Source: JADCRZ01 sp037718865 (GTDB lineage Bacteria > Bacteroidota > Bacteroidia > Chitinophagales > Chitinophagaceae). Taken from it: a stretch of DNA of 64,000 bases. This document shows, one piece after another, positions 23,660 through 32,584 of the stretch (the first letter of the stretch is position 1; each line of letters starts with the position of its first letter). The notes under the pieces were generated by a model, which searched no databases, was not told the DNA's origin, and worked only from the letters and a program-made list of their open reading frames with translations. Both the position numbers and the translations under genes were made by a program. The stretch is from assembly GCA_037718865.1 (NCBI GenBank), contig JBBJMP010000006.1, positions 186,001 through 250,000 on the forward strand. Direction: 5' to 3'.

Positions 23660-24739
23660 ATGATAAACGTGACGAGGCCGTTTCTTCCTCCAATAAATGA
23701 ATACATGGAAATGGTCCAGGGAATTTGGGACAGGAACTGGTTAACGAATAACGGTCCTTTGGTCAATGAACTGGAATTAATGCTCAAGGAGTATCTGGGC
23801 CTGGATCATATTTTATATATGAATAATGGCACTATTGCGATCCAGATCGCGATAAGGGCCTTAGACCTGAAAGGAGAAATTATAACCACTCCGTTTTCTT
23901 ATGTAGCTACCACCAGCACAATAATCTGGGAAGGGTGCACCCCTGTATTTGCCGACATTGATCCGGATACCCTTAACATAGATCCGGGGACGATTGAAAG
24001 TGCCATTACTGAAAAAACGACTGCTATACTGGCAACCCATGTTTACGGCAACCCCTGCGATATAGATGCAATCGGAGCCATCGCAAAAAAGCATCAGTTG
24101 AAAGTTATTTATGATGCAGCTCATGGATTCGGATCTAAATACAATGGCCGATCCGTATTTGCTTTTGGCGATGTAAGTACCACCAGTTTTCACGCCACCA
24201 AATTGTTTCACACGGTTGAAGGGGGCGCCGTTTTTACCGCTGCAAACGAACTATTGAAACGCATGGCCTATATGCGGAATTTCGGGCACAATGGGCCTGA
24301 AGATTTTGCAGAAATAGGGATAAATGGTAAAAATTCCGAACTGCATGCGGCTATGGGCCTCATCAACCTGAAGTATGTTGATGTAATCCTTCAATCGCGC
24401 AAGCAGCAGGCCGAACGGTATGACTACTGGCTCAGGCAATTGAAAGCGCGCAAGCCGGTAATAACCCAAGGTGCCGAATTCAATTATGCCTATTACCCCA
24501 TTGTTTTTGAATCGGAAGAGCAGCTTTTAAAGTCTGTGGATATACTTAATGGAAACCTGATCTATCCAAGGCGGTATTTTTATCCTTCATTAAACAAGTT
24601 GCATTATGTTCCTGAGTCAACCTGTGCCATCAGTGAAGACCTGAGCCGGAAGGTTCTTTGTCTGCCTGTTTACAAAGGGCTCAGTAGTGAGGAGATAGAC
24701 CTCGTATGCCGGCTGTTATTAAGGGTACAAAACAACTAA
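23660..24739 (+). CDS. DegT/DnrJ/EryC1/StrS sugar aminotransferase
   Basis: PLP-dependent sugar aminotransferase of 359 residues that transfers an amino group to a keto-sugar nucleotide. The cofactor lysine is in SFHATKLFHTVEGGAVF. LYMNNGTIAIQIAI and IYDAAHGFG (PLP-ring aspartate) are also visible. The overall pattern (WLTNNGPLVNELE, TTPFSYVATTSTIIWEG) is closest to VioA/FdtB-type enzymes that make 4-amino- or 3-amino-dideoxy sugars from dTDP-keto sugars. The sugar cannot be settled from sequence alone. The gene starts a group of four that may build and decorate an amino sugar. Confidence 0.9.
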   Translation: MINVTRPFLPPINEYMEMVQGIWDRNWLTNNGPLVNELELMLKEYLGLDHILYMNNGTIAIQIAIRALDLKGEIITTPFSYVATTSTIIWEGCTPVFADIDPDTLNIDPGTIESAITEKTTAILATHVYGNPCDIDAIGAIAKKHQLKVIYDAAHGFGSKYNGRSVFAFGDVSTTSFHATKLFHTVEGGAVFTAANELLKRMAYMRNFGHNGPEDFAEIGINGKNSELHAAMGLINLKYVDVILQSRKQQAERYDYWLRQLKARKPVITQGAEFNYAYYPIVFESEEQLLKSVDILNGNLIYPRRYFYPSLNKLHYVPESTCAISEDLSRKVLCLPVYKGLSSEEIDLVCRLLLRVQNN

Positions 24740-24814
24740 CGGATCATTCATTTCAGTCCATTTACAGTGGCCTGACTTCACGAAGAACTGATTTGAATCC
24801 TTAACTTAATAAGC

Positions 24815-25525
24815 ATGCGACTTGGAATAATGCAGCCTTATTTTCTTCCTTACCTGGGATATTACAGCCTGATAAAATATGTTGATCAATGGATTGTATT
24901 TGATCCCGTACAATTTATCAGGCATGGCTGGATAGAAAGGAACCGGATACTAAAACCTGCGGAGGGATGGCAATACATCAGTGTACCGCTACAAAAATAT
25001 ACCCGCGATACCTTGATCAAAGATATCAGGATCCGCAGCGAAGAAGATTGGCAGGGCAAACTGTTAAGGCAGATTGAGCACTATAAAAAAGCGCCCTTCT
25101 TCAACCAGGTAATGTCAGTTTTACAGGAATGTTTCAGCATCAACACAGACAGTATCACTTTACTCGATGCACATATATTGAAATCTACCTGCGCCTATCT
25201 GAACATACCATTTAATTACCAGGTTTTCAGTGAAATGGATCTGGACATCGAACCGGTATCCGATGCGGGTGACTGGGCCTTACATATTTCAAAAGCCTTA
25301 AAGGCAGACCAATACATCAACCCGCCTGGTGCAATGGAGATCTTTGGTAAGGAAAAATTTTCAAAAGCCGGGGTGGATTTAATTTTCCTTAAAATTAACC
25401 CCAGCGAATATCCGCAACGAAGGAAGGTTTTCGAACCCGGATTATCTATCCTGGACGCAATGATGTTTAATAGCCCCGATCAAATAAATAGTATGATCGA
25501 TGACTTTCAATTGATACCTGCATGA
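24815..25525 (+). CDS. WbqC family protein
   Basis: A protein of 236 residues beginning MRLGIMQPYFLPYLGYYSLIKYVDQWIVFD, the signature of the WbqC family, which is found mostly in O-antigen and capsule clusters. RHGWIERNRILKPAEGWQYISVPL and a C-terminal INPSEYPQR block also fit. The biochemical role is not established; a function in amino-sugar acylation or amino-acid attachment has been suggested from context only. Its stop overlaps the start of the next gene by 4 bp (ATGA), so both are probably translated together. Confidence 0.85.
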   Translation: MRLGIMQPYFLPYLGYYSLIKYVDQWIVFDPVQFIRHGWIERNRILKPAEGWQYISVPLQKYTRDTLIKDIRIRSEEDWQGKLLRQIEHYKKAPFFNQVMSVLQECFSINTDSITLLDAHILKSTCAYLNIPFNYQVFSEMDLDIEPVSDAGDWALHISKALKADQYINPPGAMEIFGKEKFSKAGVDLIFLKINPSEYPQRRKVFEPGLSILDAMMFNSPDQINSMIDDFQLIPA

Positions 25526-26487
25526 AGGAAATTGGCGGTTATTTTGAATTGGAATTAAAACCAGGCGTTGAAAAGTTTCATCTGACAAGTTACCGCCTGA
25601 AAAGCGGAAGGTCATCCCTACATTTCATTTTTGAACACGTAAAGCCTTCAAGGGTATACCTCCCCTATTATACATGTGATGCTTTACTTGAGCCGGCAAT
25701 AGAATATGGTGTCCCCTACTCGTTCTACGCTATTGATAAAAATCTTGAAATACATGGACTGCCTGATTTGAAAGACAACGAGTTGATCGTTTATGTTAAC
25801 TATTTTGATATTAAGCGTGATTATGTATCCAGGCTGTCAAACTTTTACGCCGACAAACTTATCGTGGATTGCACGCAATCTTTTTTTCTTAAAGGAAACG
25901 ACAGCTCGTGGTTCTTTAATTCATGCCGGAAATTTTTCGGTGTTCCGGATGGGTCAGACTTGTACGTACCGGCAGGATATGACCTTTTACACGGGTATGA
26001 TGCGCTTGCCGATAATACCGGATTTCTGACGGATCATTTGATAATGCGGTTTAACGGAGATACGGAGAAAGGATATCCTTACTTTAAGCAAAATGAAGTT
26101 TTGAATGATAGTGCCTTATTTAAGATGTCGAAGTTATCGGCCTGCCTGCTTTCTCATGTAGATTTTAACGCAACGATACAGGTAAGGAAGCGGAATTTCA
26201 ACTATTTGCATGATAGGCTGAAATCTACTAATTTGCTTGATGTTGGTGATGCTAACGATCCGGCTCCTGTATTCTATCCCTACCTGCCCGCTCAACTTTT
26301 TGAAAAAAAAAAATTCTGGGATAAAAAATTATTTGTGCCGGTGTTATGGACAGATTGTATAAACAGAAAGCTTTCTGATCAATTCCAATGGGAAGAAAAG
26401 ATAAGTAATTATTTACTTCCATTGCCTGTAGATCACCGGTACGGAAAAAGCGATATGAATAACCTGTTAAGCCTGATAAGTCTATAA
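25522..26487 (+). CDS. Divergent DegT-like PLP-fold protein
   Basis: A protein of 321 residues with the fold type I aminotransferase pattern: SGRSSLHFIFEH near the N-terminus, VYLPYYTCDALLEP, YVNYFDI, an aspartate in LIVDCTQSFF at the place that contacts the PLP ring nitrogen, and NSCRKFFGVPDGSDLY, whose lysine could bind PLP. It is shorter and more divergent than normal sugar aminotransferases. It overlaps the WbqC gene by 4 bp and precedes an ATP-grasp gene by 7 bp. Activity and substrate are not known; transamination or another PLP reaction on an acyl donor is possible. Confidence 0.7.
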   Translation: MKEIGGYFELELKPGVEKFHLTSYRLKSGRSSLHFIFEHVKPSRVYLPYYTCDALLEPAIEYGVPYSFYAIDKNLEIHGLPDLKDNELIVYVNYFDIKRDYVSRLSNFYADKLIVDCTQSFFLKGNDSSWFFNSCRKFFGVPDGSDLYVPAGYDLLHGYDALADNTGFLTDHLIMRFNGDTEKGYPYFKQNEVLNDSALFKMSKLSACLLSHVDFNATIQVRKRNFNYLHDRLKSTNLLDVGDANDPAPVFYPYLPAQLFEKKKFWDKKLFVPVLWTDCINRKLSDQFQWEEKISNYLLPLPVDHRYGKSDMNNLLSLISL

Positions 26488-26494
26488 ATCGCAG

Positions 26495-27772
26495 ATGAAA
26501 AAGTTTAAAGTCCTGATATTTCCCTGTGGTGCAGAAAATGCACTGGAGATATATGAATCTTTAAAAACGAATGTAAGTATAGAAGCCATTGGCGCATCCA
26601 GTGTAGAGGACCATGGCCGCTATGCGTTTGAACAGTATATTGGCGGCCTTCCCAACATTTCGCATCCGGAATTTATTGATTTGTTCAACACGATCCTGGG
26701 TGACTGGGGAATCGATCTGATCTTCCCAACACATGACACTGTAGCATTATTTTTTTCAGAGAATCAACACAGGATAAAAGCTACGGTGATTTGCAGCGAA
26801 TACGAAACCTCGCTGTATTGCCGGGAAAAACGGAGGACATACGCGTTATTCAAAGACCAGCCGTTTGTCCCCCGGCAAATTGATGTGCAAAACGGTAGTG
26901 TTGATTATCCGGTATTTGTAAAACCAAATATAGGTGAAGGCGCAAAGAATGCTGCACTGGTTGCTGATAGAGCCGCTCTTGATTTTTATCGTTCCTCGGT
27001 TCCGGACCTGCTTGTCCTGGAGTACCTGCCGGGAACTGAATTGACCGTTGACTGTTTTACCGATCGTAAAGGCGTCTTGCGTTTTATAGGGCCGAGGACC
27101 AGACAACGAATAAAAATGGGCATATCTTTTCACTCGGATAGGTACGAGCTTACCAGTGAAATAAAAAGCATCGGCGATATAATAAATAAAAAATTAAAAT
27201 TCCGGGGGTTGTGGTTTTTTCAATTGCGGCAGGATAAATCCGGGAAATTTAAATTGCTTGAAATCTCAACCCGTTGTGCCGGCACCATGTCTTTATACAG
27301 GCAGTTAGGGGTAAACTTTTCATTGCTTAGTGTGTTTGATGCAGCAGGCCTTGATGTTGAGATTCTTATCAACGACAATCACATTGAGCTTGACAGGTGC
27401 CTGTTTGCCAGGTATAGGCAGGATGTAAAATTCCGGACCTTGTATATTGATTTTGATGATACGGTCATCATTAACGGAAGGGTTAATTATCTGGCCATAC
27501 GTTTACTTTATCAATGTATTGAACAGGGAAAAAAAATCACCCTCATTACCCGCCATGAAAAGGATATTTATGCCACGCTGAAAGAAATGCGGATCTCTGA
27601 ATATTTATTTGATGAGATCATCTGTTTGAAACCCGAAGACAGTAAAGGCGACCATATACACGAAGCGAATGCCATTTTTATCGACAATGCATTCAAGGAA
27701 AGAAAAATCGTTAAGGAAAAATTAGGGATCCCGGTGTTCGATGTAGACGCAATTCCTTCTTTAATACTTTAA
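26495..27772 (+). CDS. ATP-grasp ligase fused to a HAD phosphatase-like domain
   Basis: A fusion protein of 425 residues. Residues about 1-310 form a carbamoyl-phosphate-synthase-like ATP-grasp enzyme: pre-ATP-grasp IFPCGAENALEIYESL, DLIFPTHDTVALFF, ATP-binding YPVFVKPNIGEGAKN, LEYLPGTELTVDCF, and metal-binding LLEISTRCAGT. Residues about 320-425 are a compact HAD domain: catalytic LYIDFDDTVI, the threonine motif TLITRH, the lysine in ICLKPEDSKG, and IFIDNAFKER. ATP-grasp ligases join a carboxylate to an amine or thiol through an acyl-phosphate. The HAD part could remove a phosphate or be non-catalytic. The substrate is unknown, but the neighbours suggest acylation of an amino sugar. Confidence 0.84.
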   Translation: MKKFKVLIFPCGAENALEIYESLKTNVSIEAIGASSVEDHGRYAFEQYIGGLPNISHPEFIDLFNTILGDWGIDLIFPTHDTVALFFSENQHRIKATVICSEYETSLYCREKRRTYALFKDQPFVPRQIDVQNGSVDYPVFVKPNIGEGAKNAALVADRAALDFYRSSVPDLLVLEYLPGTELTVDCFTDRKGVLRFIGPRTRQRIKMGISFHSDRYELTSEIKSIGDIINKKLKFRGLWFFQLRQDKSGKFKLLEISTRCAGTMSLYRQLGVNFSLLSVFDAAGLDVEILINDNHIELDRCLFARYRQDVKFRTLYIDFDDTVIINGRVNYLAIRLLYQCIEQGKKITLITRHEKDIYATLKEMRISEYLFDEIICLKPEDSKGDHIHEANAIFIDNAFKERKIVKEKLGIPVFDVDAIPSLIL

Positions 27773-27788
27773 CGCACGATTTAAGACT

Positions 27789-28856
27789 ATGCAAGACCCT
27801 CTGGTTTCCGTTTGGATGATAACCTACAATCATGAGAAATATATACGGCAAAGCCTGGAAGGTGCAGTATCGCAAAAAACAAATTTCGCATTCGAAATAA
27901 TTATCGGTGAGGATTGTTCAACGGACGGAACCCGTGCTATTGTGGAAGAGTTCGAAAGCCGTTACCCGGACATTATCGTACCGATCTATCATGAGACCAA
28001 CGTGGGGGCTATGCGGAATGCATACGAATACTGCTACCCCCGATTGTCAGGAAAATATGTGGCTTGCCTGGAAGGTGATGACTACTGGATAGATGAGAAT
28101 AAATTGCAGAAACAGGTAGACTTTCTGGAAGCAAATCCTGATTATGCGATATACTGCCATCGGGTTTATGAGCTTTCTGATGGAAACGAATTGAGGGAAA
28201 CTGGATTATTTTCTTCCGCCTCCGGCTCCACCACAGAATTTACGATTGAGGACCTGGCATCTATAGGAAACTTTATACATACGGCAAGCGTGCTTTTCAG
28301 AAATGGATTGATCCCCGGATTTCCCTCCTGGTTCAGCACAAGCCCGGTAGGAGATTATGTATTGCATATGCTTAATGCAAGGGGGGGCAAGATTGCATTT
28401 CTTCCATACACTATGGCAGTCTACAGGAGGCATGACCAGGGAAGCTGGGGAATGAAAAGTCATAAGTTCAGGATTGAAAACTGGCTGATTGTACTGGAAC
28501 ACCTGATCGATGAATTTAATGATAACAAATCGGTTTGTGAGCATTTGAAAACTCAGTCTGCTAAAAATTATATCCATCTTTCAGATATGTATCATGACGA
28601 GGGAAACAAAGAAAAAAGCGCTTACTATTTAAAAAAGGCTTTTGCTGTTTCCGAGCTCTATATGTACGATTGGGTTAATAAAGTAAGAGAAAATCAGACC
28701 CGGCTCCAGTCGGAGATTAACGAGATCGTAAACTCAAAAGAATACAGGACCGGCAGGCATGTTCAAAACCCGGGCGGACTGATCAGGAAAATACTATCTA
28801 TCCTGAAACGTAAAATAGTAAATAAAAATACAGTACAGAAACGTGTATACTATTAA
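27789..28856 (+). CDS. Family 2 glycosyltransferase
   Basis: GT-A fold transferase of 355 residues. It begins PLVSVWMITYNHEKYIRQSL, the nucleotide-binding opening. The metal-binding DxD-type motif appears as CLEGDDYW near residue 97, and a second acidic block GDYVLHMLNARGG near 190. The acceptor-side helix region contains RRHDQGSWG. Many relatives with the EGDDYW motif are annotated as glycosyltransferases of surface glycans; donor and linkage are not predictable. It starts the run of glycosyltransferases that continues to 35992. Confidence 0.88.
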   Translation: MQDPLVSVWMITYNHEKYIRQSLEGAVSQKTNFAFEIIIGEDCSTDGTRAIVEEFESRYPDIIVPIYHETNVGAMRNAYEYCYPRLSGKYVACLEGDDYWIDENKLQKQVDFLEANPDYAIYCHRVYELSDGNELRETGLFSSASGSTTEFTIEDLASIGNFIHTASVLFRNGLIPGFPSWFSTSPVGDYVLHMLNARGGKIAFLPYTMAVYRRHDQGSWGMKSHKFRIENWLIVLEHLIDEFNDNKSVCEHLKTQSAKNYIHLSDMYHDEGNKEKSAYYLKKAFAVSELYMYDWVNKVRENQTRLQSEINEIVNSKEYRTGRHVQNPGGLIRKILSILKRKIVNKNTVQKRVYY

Positions 28857-28948
28857 ACCCTACCCGTTTCCTGCCTGTACTGCAGATGATGTTACTCCGC
28901 CGGCCTAACATTAATTTGAAAGCAGGAGAGGTTTAATAAAGAAGGCAG

Positions 28949-29836
28949 ATGATCGTTTCAAAATTAATCAGTGGACTGGGTAACCAGCTCTTTCAATATA
29001 CCATAGGCAGGCAATTGTCCATTAAACGCAATGTTCCGCTAAAGCTGGATGTCTCCTTCTTTAACAATCAGCAGCTAAGAAGTTATAAGCTCGATCACTA
29101 TAATATTCACGCAGAGGTTGCATCAGACCGGGACATAGAACGGTTCACAAATATCTATAAGCGCAGATCATTTTATGCCAGGCTTTACCGCAAGGCAGAA
29201 AAGCTGCTTCCCAAAAATAAACGGCTTTACTACAAAGAAGGGGAATGGTGGATCTTTGAACCCGGGCTTTTACACGCCTCCTCGAATGTATATGTAGACG
29301 GTTACTGGCAACACTATAGATACTTTGAAAAAGTTGATCCGCGGATCCGGGAGGAATTGACGCTTAAACAGCCTTATGACAAATCGCCCGCCATCATTGG
29401 CGAAATCCTTGGTAACGAGTCATCTGTTTCCCTTCATATCCGGAGGGGCGATTATATAACAGACCCCAATGCCTACAATTTTATGGGTGTGATGCCTGTA
29501 GAATATTATTACACAGCAATGAATTACATTATTGAAAAAGGCATCAGGCCAAGTTTCTACATTTTTTCGGATGACCTTGACTGGGTCAGAGATAATATTA
29601 AGGTGCATGCCCCGCTAACCTGCGTGGATCTGGATGGAGGAAACAAAGATTATATTGAGTTGGACCTGATGAGCAAATGCAGGCACAATATCATTGCGAA
29701 CAGTTCTTTTAGCTGGTGGGGAGCCTTTCTTAATCGCAATCCCGGTAAAATAGTAATCGCCCCTTCGCAATGGGTAAAGCCGGAAGAGGTAAATAAAAAA
29801 ATTGAATTGCAATTTCCGTCATGGATAAAAATGTAA
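28949..29836 (+). CDS. Alpha-1,2-fucosyltransferase (GT11)
   Basis: Transferase of 295 residues. It begins MIVSKLISGLGNQLFQYTIGR, the GT11 N-terminal signature, and contains the fucosyltransferase donor-binding motif SVSLHIRRGDYITDP (HxRRGDY) near residue 165. Further motifs are PSFYIFSDDLDWVR and HNIIANSSFSWWGAFL (family motif near residue 250). It should transfer fucose from GDP-L-fucose in alpha-1,2 linkage, usually to galactose. The GDP-fucose pathway (gmd and fcl) is encoded at 60009-62065 in the same locus, which supports the assignment. Confidence 0.93.
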   Translation: MIVSKLISGLGNQLFQYTIGRQLSIKRNVPLKLDVSFFNNQQLRSYKLDHYNIHAEVASDRDIERFTNIYKRRSFYARLYRKAEKLLPKNKRLYYKEGEWWIFEPGLLHASSNVYVDGYWQHYRYFEKVDPRIREELTLKQPYDKSPAIIGEILGNESSVSLHIRRGDYITDPNAYNFMGVMPVEYYYTAMNYIIEKGIRPSFYIFSDDLDWVRDNIKVHAPLTCVDLDGGNKDYIELDLMSKCRHNIIANSSFSWWGAFLNRNPGKIVIAPSQWVKPEEVNKKIELQFPSWIKM

Positions 29837-29852
29837 GTACCCTTTTATTGTG

Positions 29853-30659
29853 ATGAAGCCTCTTGTCTCTATCATTATACCCTGCTATAACTCCGGTAAA
29901 TATTTACCGGACGCTATTCGTAGTGTACACGAACATCCGGACAAAACAATTCATAAGATAATTATAGTAGATGATGGCTCTACTGATGAACAAACCTTAC
30001 TACTTTTAAATCAACTGGCTGCTGAAGGGATCACCGTCATTCACCAGGAAAACAGGGGGCCGGCAGCGGCGAGGAACACCGGGGTCATGCATGCCCAAAC
30101 GAAATACCTGCTTTTTTTAGACAGTGATAACAAGATTAGGTATACTTATATAGATAAGGGTATAGATATCCTGGACAAACATAAAGATGTGGGGGTGGTT
30201 CATGGAAATGCAGCATTCTTTGGAACTGCCAACAAGCCTCGATTTTCAAGCAGGCCTTTTGACATGACCACCATGCTTTTCTCAAATTATATCGATGTAT
30301 GCAGTGTGATCCGCAAGAAAGTATGGGAAGATGCCGGAAAATTTGATGAAAAACGCATCCTTTTCGGGCACGAAGACTGGGACTTCTGGTTAAGGGTAGC
30401 TGATACAGGATGGAAATTTCATTATGTGAATGAGGAATTGTTTGACTACCGGGTAAGGGAAAATTCCTTGCTTATCCAGTCTTCCGGATCGGATAATATC
30501 CGGCAGATGATGCATTACGTTTATTCCAAGAATATGGATATAGTCATGAAGGAATACCGGGCGCTTTACCGGGAGAAAATGCTTTACCAGAAAGATAAAG
30601 AAAGGCCCTTGCGCTCGTTTGCCAAGTTTATGTACCGGAAATATTTTAAGAAAGACTGA
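29853..30659 (+). CDS. Family 2 glycosyltransferase
   Basis: GT-A transferase of 268 residues with KPLVSIIIPCYNSGKYLPDAI at the start, IIIVDDGSTDEQTL for nucleotide binding, ENRGPAAARNTGV typical of GT2, LLFLDSDNKI as the DxD region and FGHEDWDFWLRVADTG as the acidic catalytic block (ED motif). I chose the ATG at 29853 rather than the GTG at 29850. It follows the GT11 gene by 16 bp. Donor and acceptor are unknown. Confidence 0.88.
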   Translation: MKPLVSIIIPCYNSGKYLPDAIRSVHEHPDKTIHKIIIVDDGSTDEQTLLLLNQLAAEGITVIHQENRGPAAARNTGVMHAQTKYLLFLDSDNKIRYTYIDKGIDILDKHKDVGVVHGNAAFFGTANKPRFSSRPFDMTTMLFSNYIDVCSVIRKKVWEDAGKFDEKRILFGHEDWDFWLRVADTGWKFHYVNEELFDYRVRENSLLIQSSGSDNIRQMMHYVYSKNMDIVMKEYRALYREKMLYQKDKERPLRSFAKFMYRKYFKKD

Positions 30660-30663
30660 GCAT

Positions 30664-31662
30664 ATGCATGATCTGGCAGTTGTAATCCCTGCATATAAAG
30701 TGCAGTTTTTTGATAAGGCGCTATTGTCGCTTAGCCGGCAAACTAATAAAAATTTTACTGTATATGTAGGTGATGATTGTAGTCCCGGCGCCATCAAAGC
30801 GGTATGTGATAAATACAACAACCTTCTTTCCCTGCATTATCACCGTTTTCCTTCGAACCTCGGAGGTAAAGACCTGGTAGGACAATGGGAAAGATGCGCC
30901 GCATTAATGAACGGAGAAAAATGGCTGTGGCTGTTTTCCGATGATGACATTGCAGAAGATCAATGTGTTGAATATTTTTATGAAGCGCTGAAAAAGACCA
31001 ATGAGGGCCATGATGTATACCGGTTTAATACTTCCGTAATCAATGAGCAGGATGTTGACTGGGCCGGTGCTGACGTTAGTCCGGAATTTGAAAATGCCAT
31101 GAGCCTGGCTAAGAACATCCTGATGGGGAACCGTGGAAATTCTATGCCTGACCACATTTTCCGCCATTCGAAGTATAAGGAACTGGGTGGATTTATTAAT
31201 TTTGATTTTGCCCAGGCTGCCGACTGGGCAACTTCCATCAATTTTGCTTATGACCATGGCCTGTATACCATTGCAGGACCGAAAGTAAAATGGAGGTGGA
31301 GCGGCCAGAATGTGTCATCGCTTGCCCAGGCCAACAAGAAACAAATGATTGGCGGCCATATTCAGTTTTTGGAATGGATCAATAAAAGATTTACCAGGTC
31401 CGACGAGACAAGGTGCCAGGTAACCCTGGAAGAGATCAGGGAAGCTTCACTTCACAATCTAAATGTGATCATAACTACCCATTACAAGGGAATACCCTAT
31501 GCCAGCTTACTGTCAATAGCCGCGAAGATCGCCCGGATCTATGATTTTTCTTTCTGGAAGGCCATCAAATTATGCGTGGCCATTAATTACCGGATGGATT
31601 CGCCCCAATTTAAACACAGGGTAAAAATGGTACTTACCGGAAAATTTTTAAAACGTGTCTGA
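30664..31662 (+). CDS. Family 2 glycosyltransferase
   Basis: Transferase of 332 residues. It starts MHDLAVVIPAYKVQFFDKAL with VGDDCSPG for nucleotide binding. WLWLFSDDDIAEDQCV is the metal-binding region (SDDD). AADWATSINFAYDHG carries the later acidic residues. An upstream ATG at 30619 would overlap the previous gene by 41 bp, so I take 30664, 4 bp after the previous stop. The C-terminal 60 residues are helical and basic and probably peripheral to the membrane. Specificity is unknown. Confidence 0.86.
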   Translation: MHDLAVVIPAYKVQFFDKALLSLSRQTNKNFTVYVGDDCSPGAIKAVCDKYNNLLSLHYHRFPSNLGGKDLVGQWERCAALMNGEKWLWLFSDDDIAEDQCVEYFYEALKKTNEGHDVYRFNTSVINEQDVDWAGADVSPEFENAMSLAKNILMGNRGNSMPDHIFRHSKYKELGGFINFDFAQAADWATSINFAYDHGLYTIAGPKVKWRWSGQNVSSLAQANKKQMIGGHIQFLEWINKRFTRSDETRCQVTLEEIREASLHNLNVIITTHYKGIPYASLLSIAAKIARIYDFSFWKAIKLCVAINYRMDSPQFKHRVKMVLTGKFLKRV

Positions 31663-32584
31663 GGTAACTGAAGCAGCCGGCGGTTTGATATCAATTATAA
31701 TACCTGCTTATAATTCGGACGAAAAAATAGAAAACTGCTTACAAAGCATTATCACCCAGTCGTACGAAAGAAAAGAGCTCGTTATCGTTGATGGAGGTTC
31801 CAGCGATTCAACGGTTAAGATTATAACCCATTATGCGGCATTGCATGCGTTTATTCGGTATGTTTCAGAACGCGATAAGGGTATTTATGATGCTATGAAC
31901 AAGGGAATTGAATTGGCAAAAGGCGACTGGATGCTTTTCCTGGGTTCTGACGATGTTTTACACGATAAAAACGTATTGTCTAATTTCAATGAGCTGGTGA
32001 GGGAGACTAAAGCAAGGTTTGTTTATGGAAATGTCAGGCTGGTAGGAGATTCCCTAATGGGAACCGACGGAAGCGTATATGATGGTGTTTTCTCTGTTAA
32101 AAAATTGTTTGAAAAGAACATATCGCACCAGGCCATATTTTATTCAAGGTATGTCTTTCAGGAAATCGGTCAGTTTACTATCAGGTATTCAACCTGTGCC
32201 GACTGGGATTTTAATCATCGTTGTTTTGCTAAATACGAGACGCAGCATATCGACCTGATCGTTTCGAAATTTGTAACAGGGGGCTTGAGTTCATTAAAGG
32301 GAGCAGATCTCTACACCGAGGATGAATGTATTTTCAGGTTAAAAGAATATTACCGGATCAGTTTTTATAACAACCTGTTCAAGTCTTATTGCTGGGTTTT
32401 TGCCCATCACGCCAACAAAGAATATAGCCGGAAGCACTTTGGGAAATCGTTTTATTATTTCTTTTTTTACTTTAAACATTCCTGCAACAAAACCGTCATA
32501 TTGAAAATTTTGTTAAAAAACCTATTTATCCGAATTAGAAATCAAACCAAACGGATTTATAACAAAAACATGTACTTTCTATAG
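31655..32584 (+). CDS. Family 2 glycosyltransferase (WcaA/WfgS-like)
   Basis: A 309-residue protein with LISIIIPAYNSDEKIENCLQSI, LVIVDGGSSDSTVKII, and SERDKGIYDAMNKGIELAKG, a sequence typical of the GT2 subgroup that also includes the 56269 gene. GSDD is the metal motif and CADWDFNHRCF the late acidic block. The start is a GTG at 31655 that overlaps the previous stop by 8 bp. No ATG lies in a suitable place. The stop TAG is followed at once by the ATG of the next gene. Confidence 0.86.
   Translation: MSEVTEAAGGLISIIIPAYNSDEKIENCLQSIITQSYERKELVIVDGGSSDSTVKIITHYAALHAFIRYVSERDKGIYDAMNKGIELAKGDWMLFLGSDDVLHDKNVLSNFNELVRETKARFVYGNVRLVGDSLMGTDGSVYDGVFSVKKLFEKNISHQAIFYSRYVFQEIGQFTIRYSTCADWDFNHRCFAKYETQHIDLIVSKFVTGGLSSLKGADLYTEDECIFRLKEYYRISFYNNLFKSYCWVFAHHANKEYSRKHFGKSFYYFFFYFKHSCNKTVILKILLKNLFIRIRNQTKRIYNKNMYFL

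Noticed and set aside
23660..24739. Assignment of the aminotransferase as WbpE
   Set aside because: Its N-terminal pattern is closer to VioA/FdtB-type enzymes, and it lies 15 kb from the WbpB/WbpD genes.
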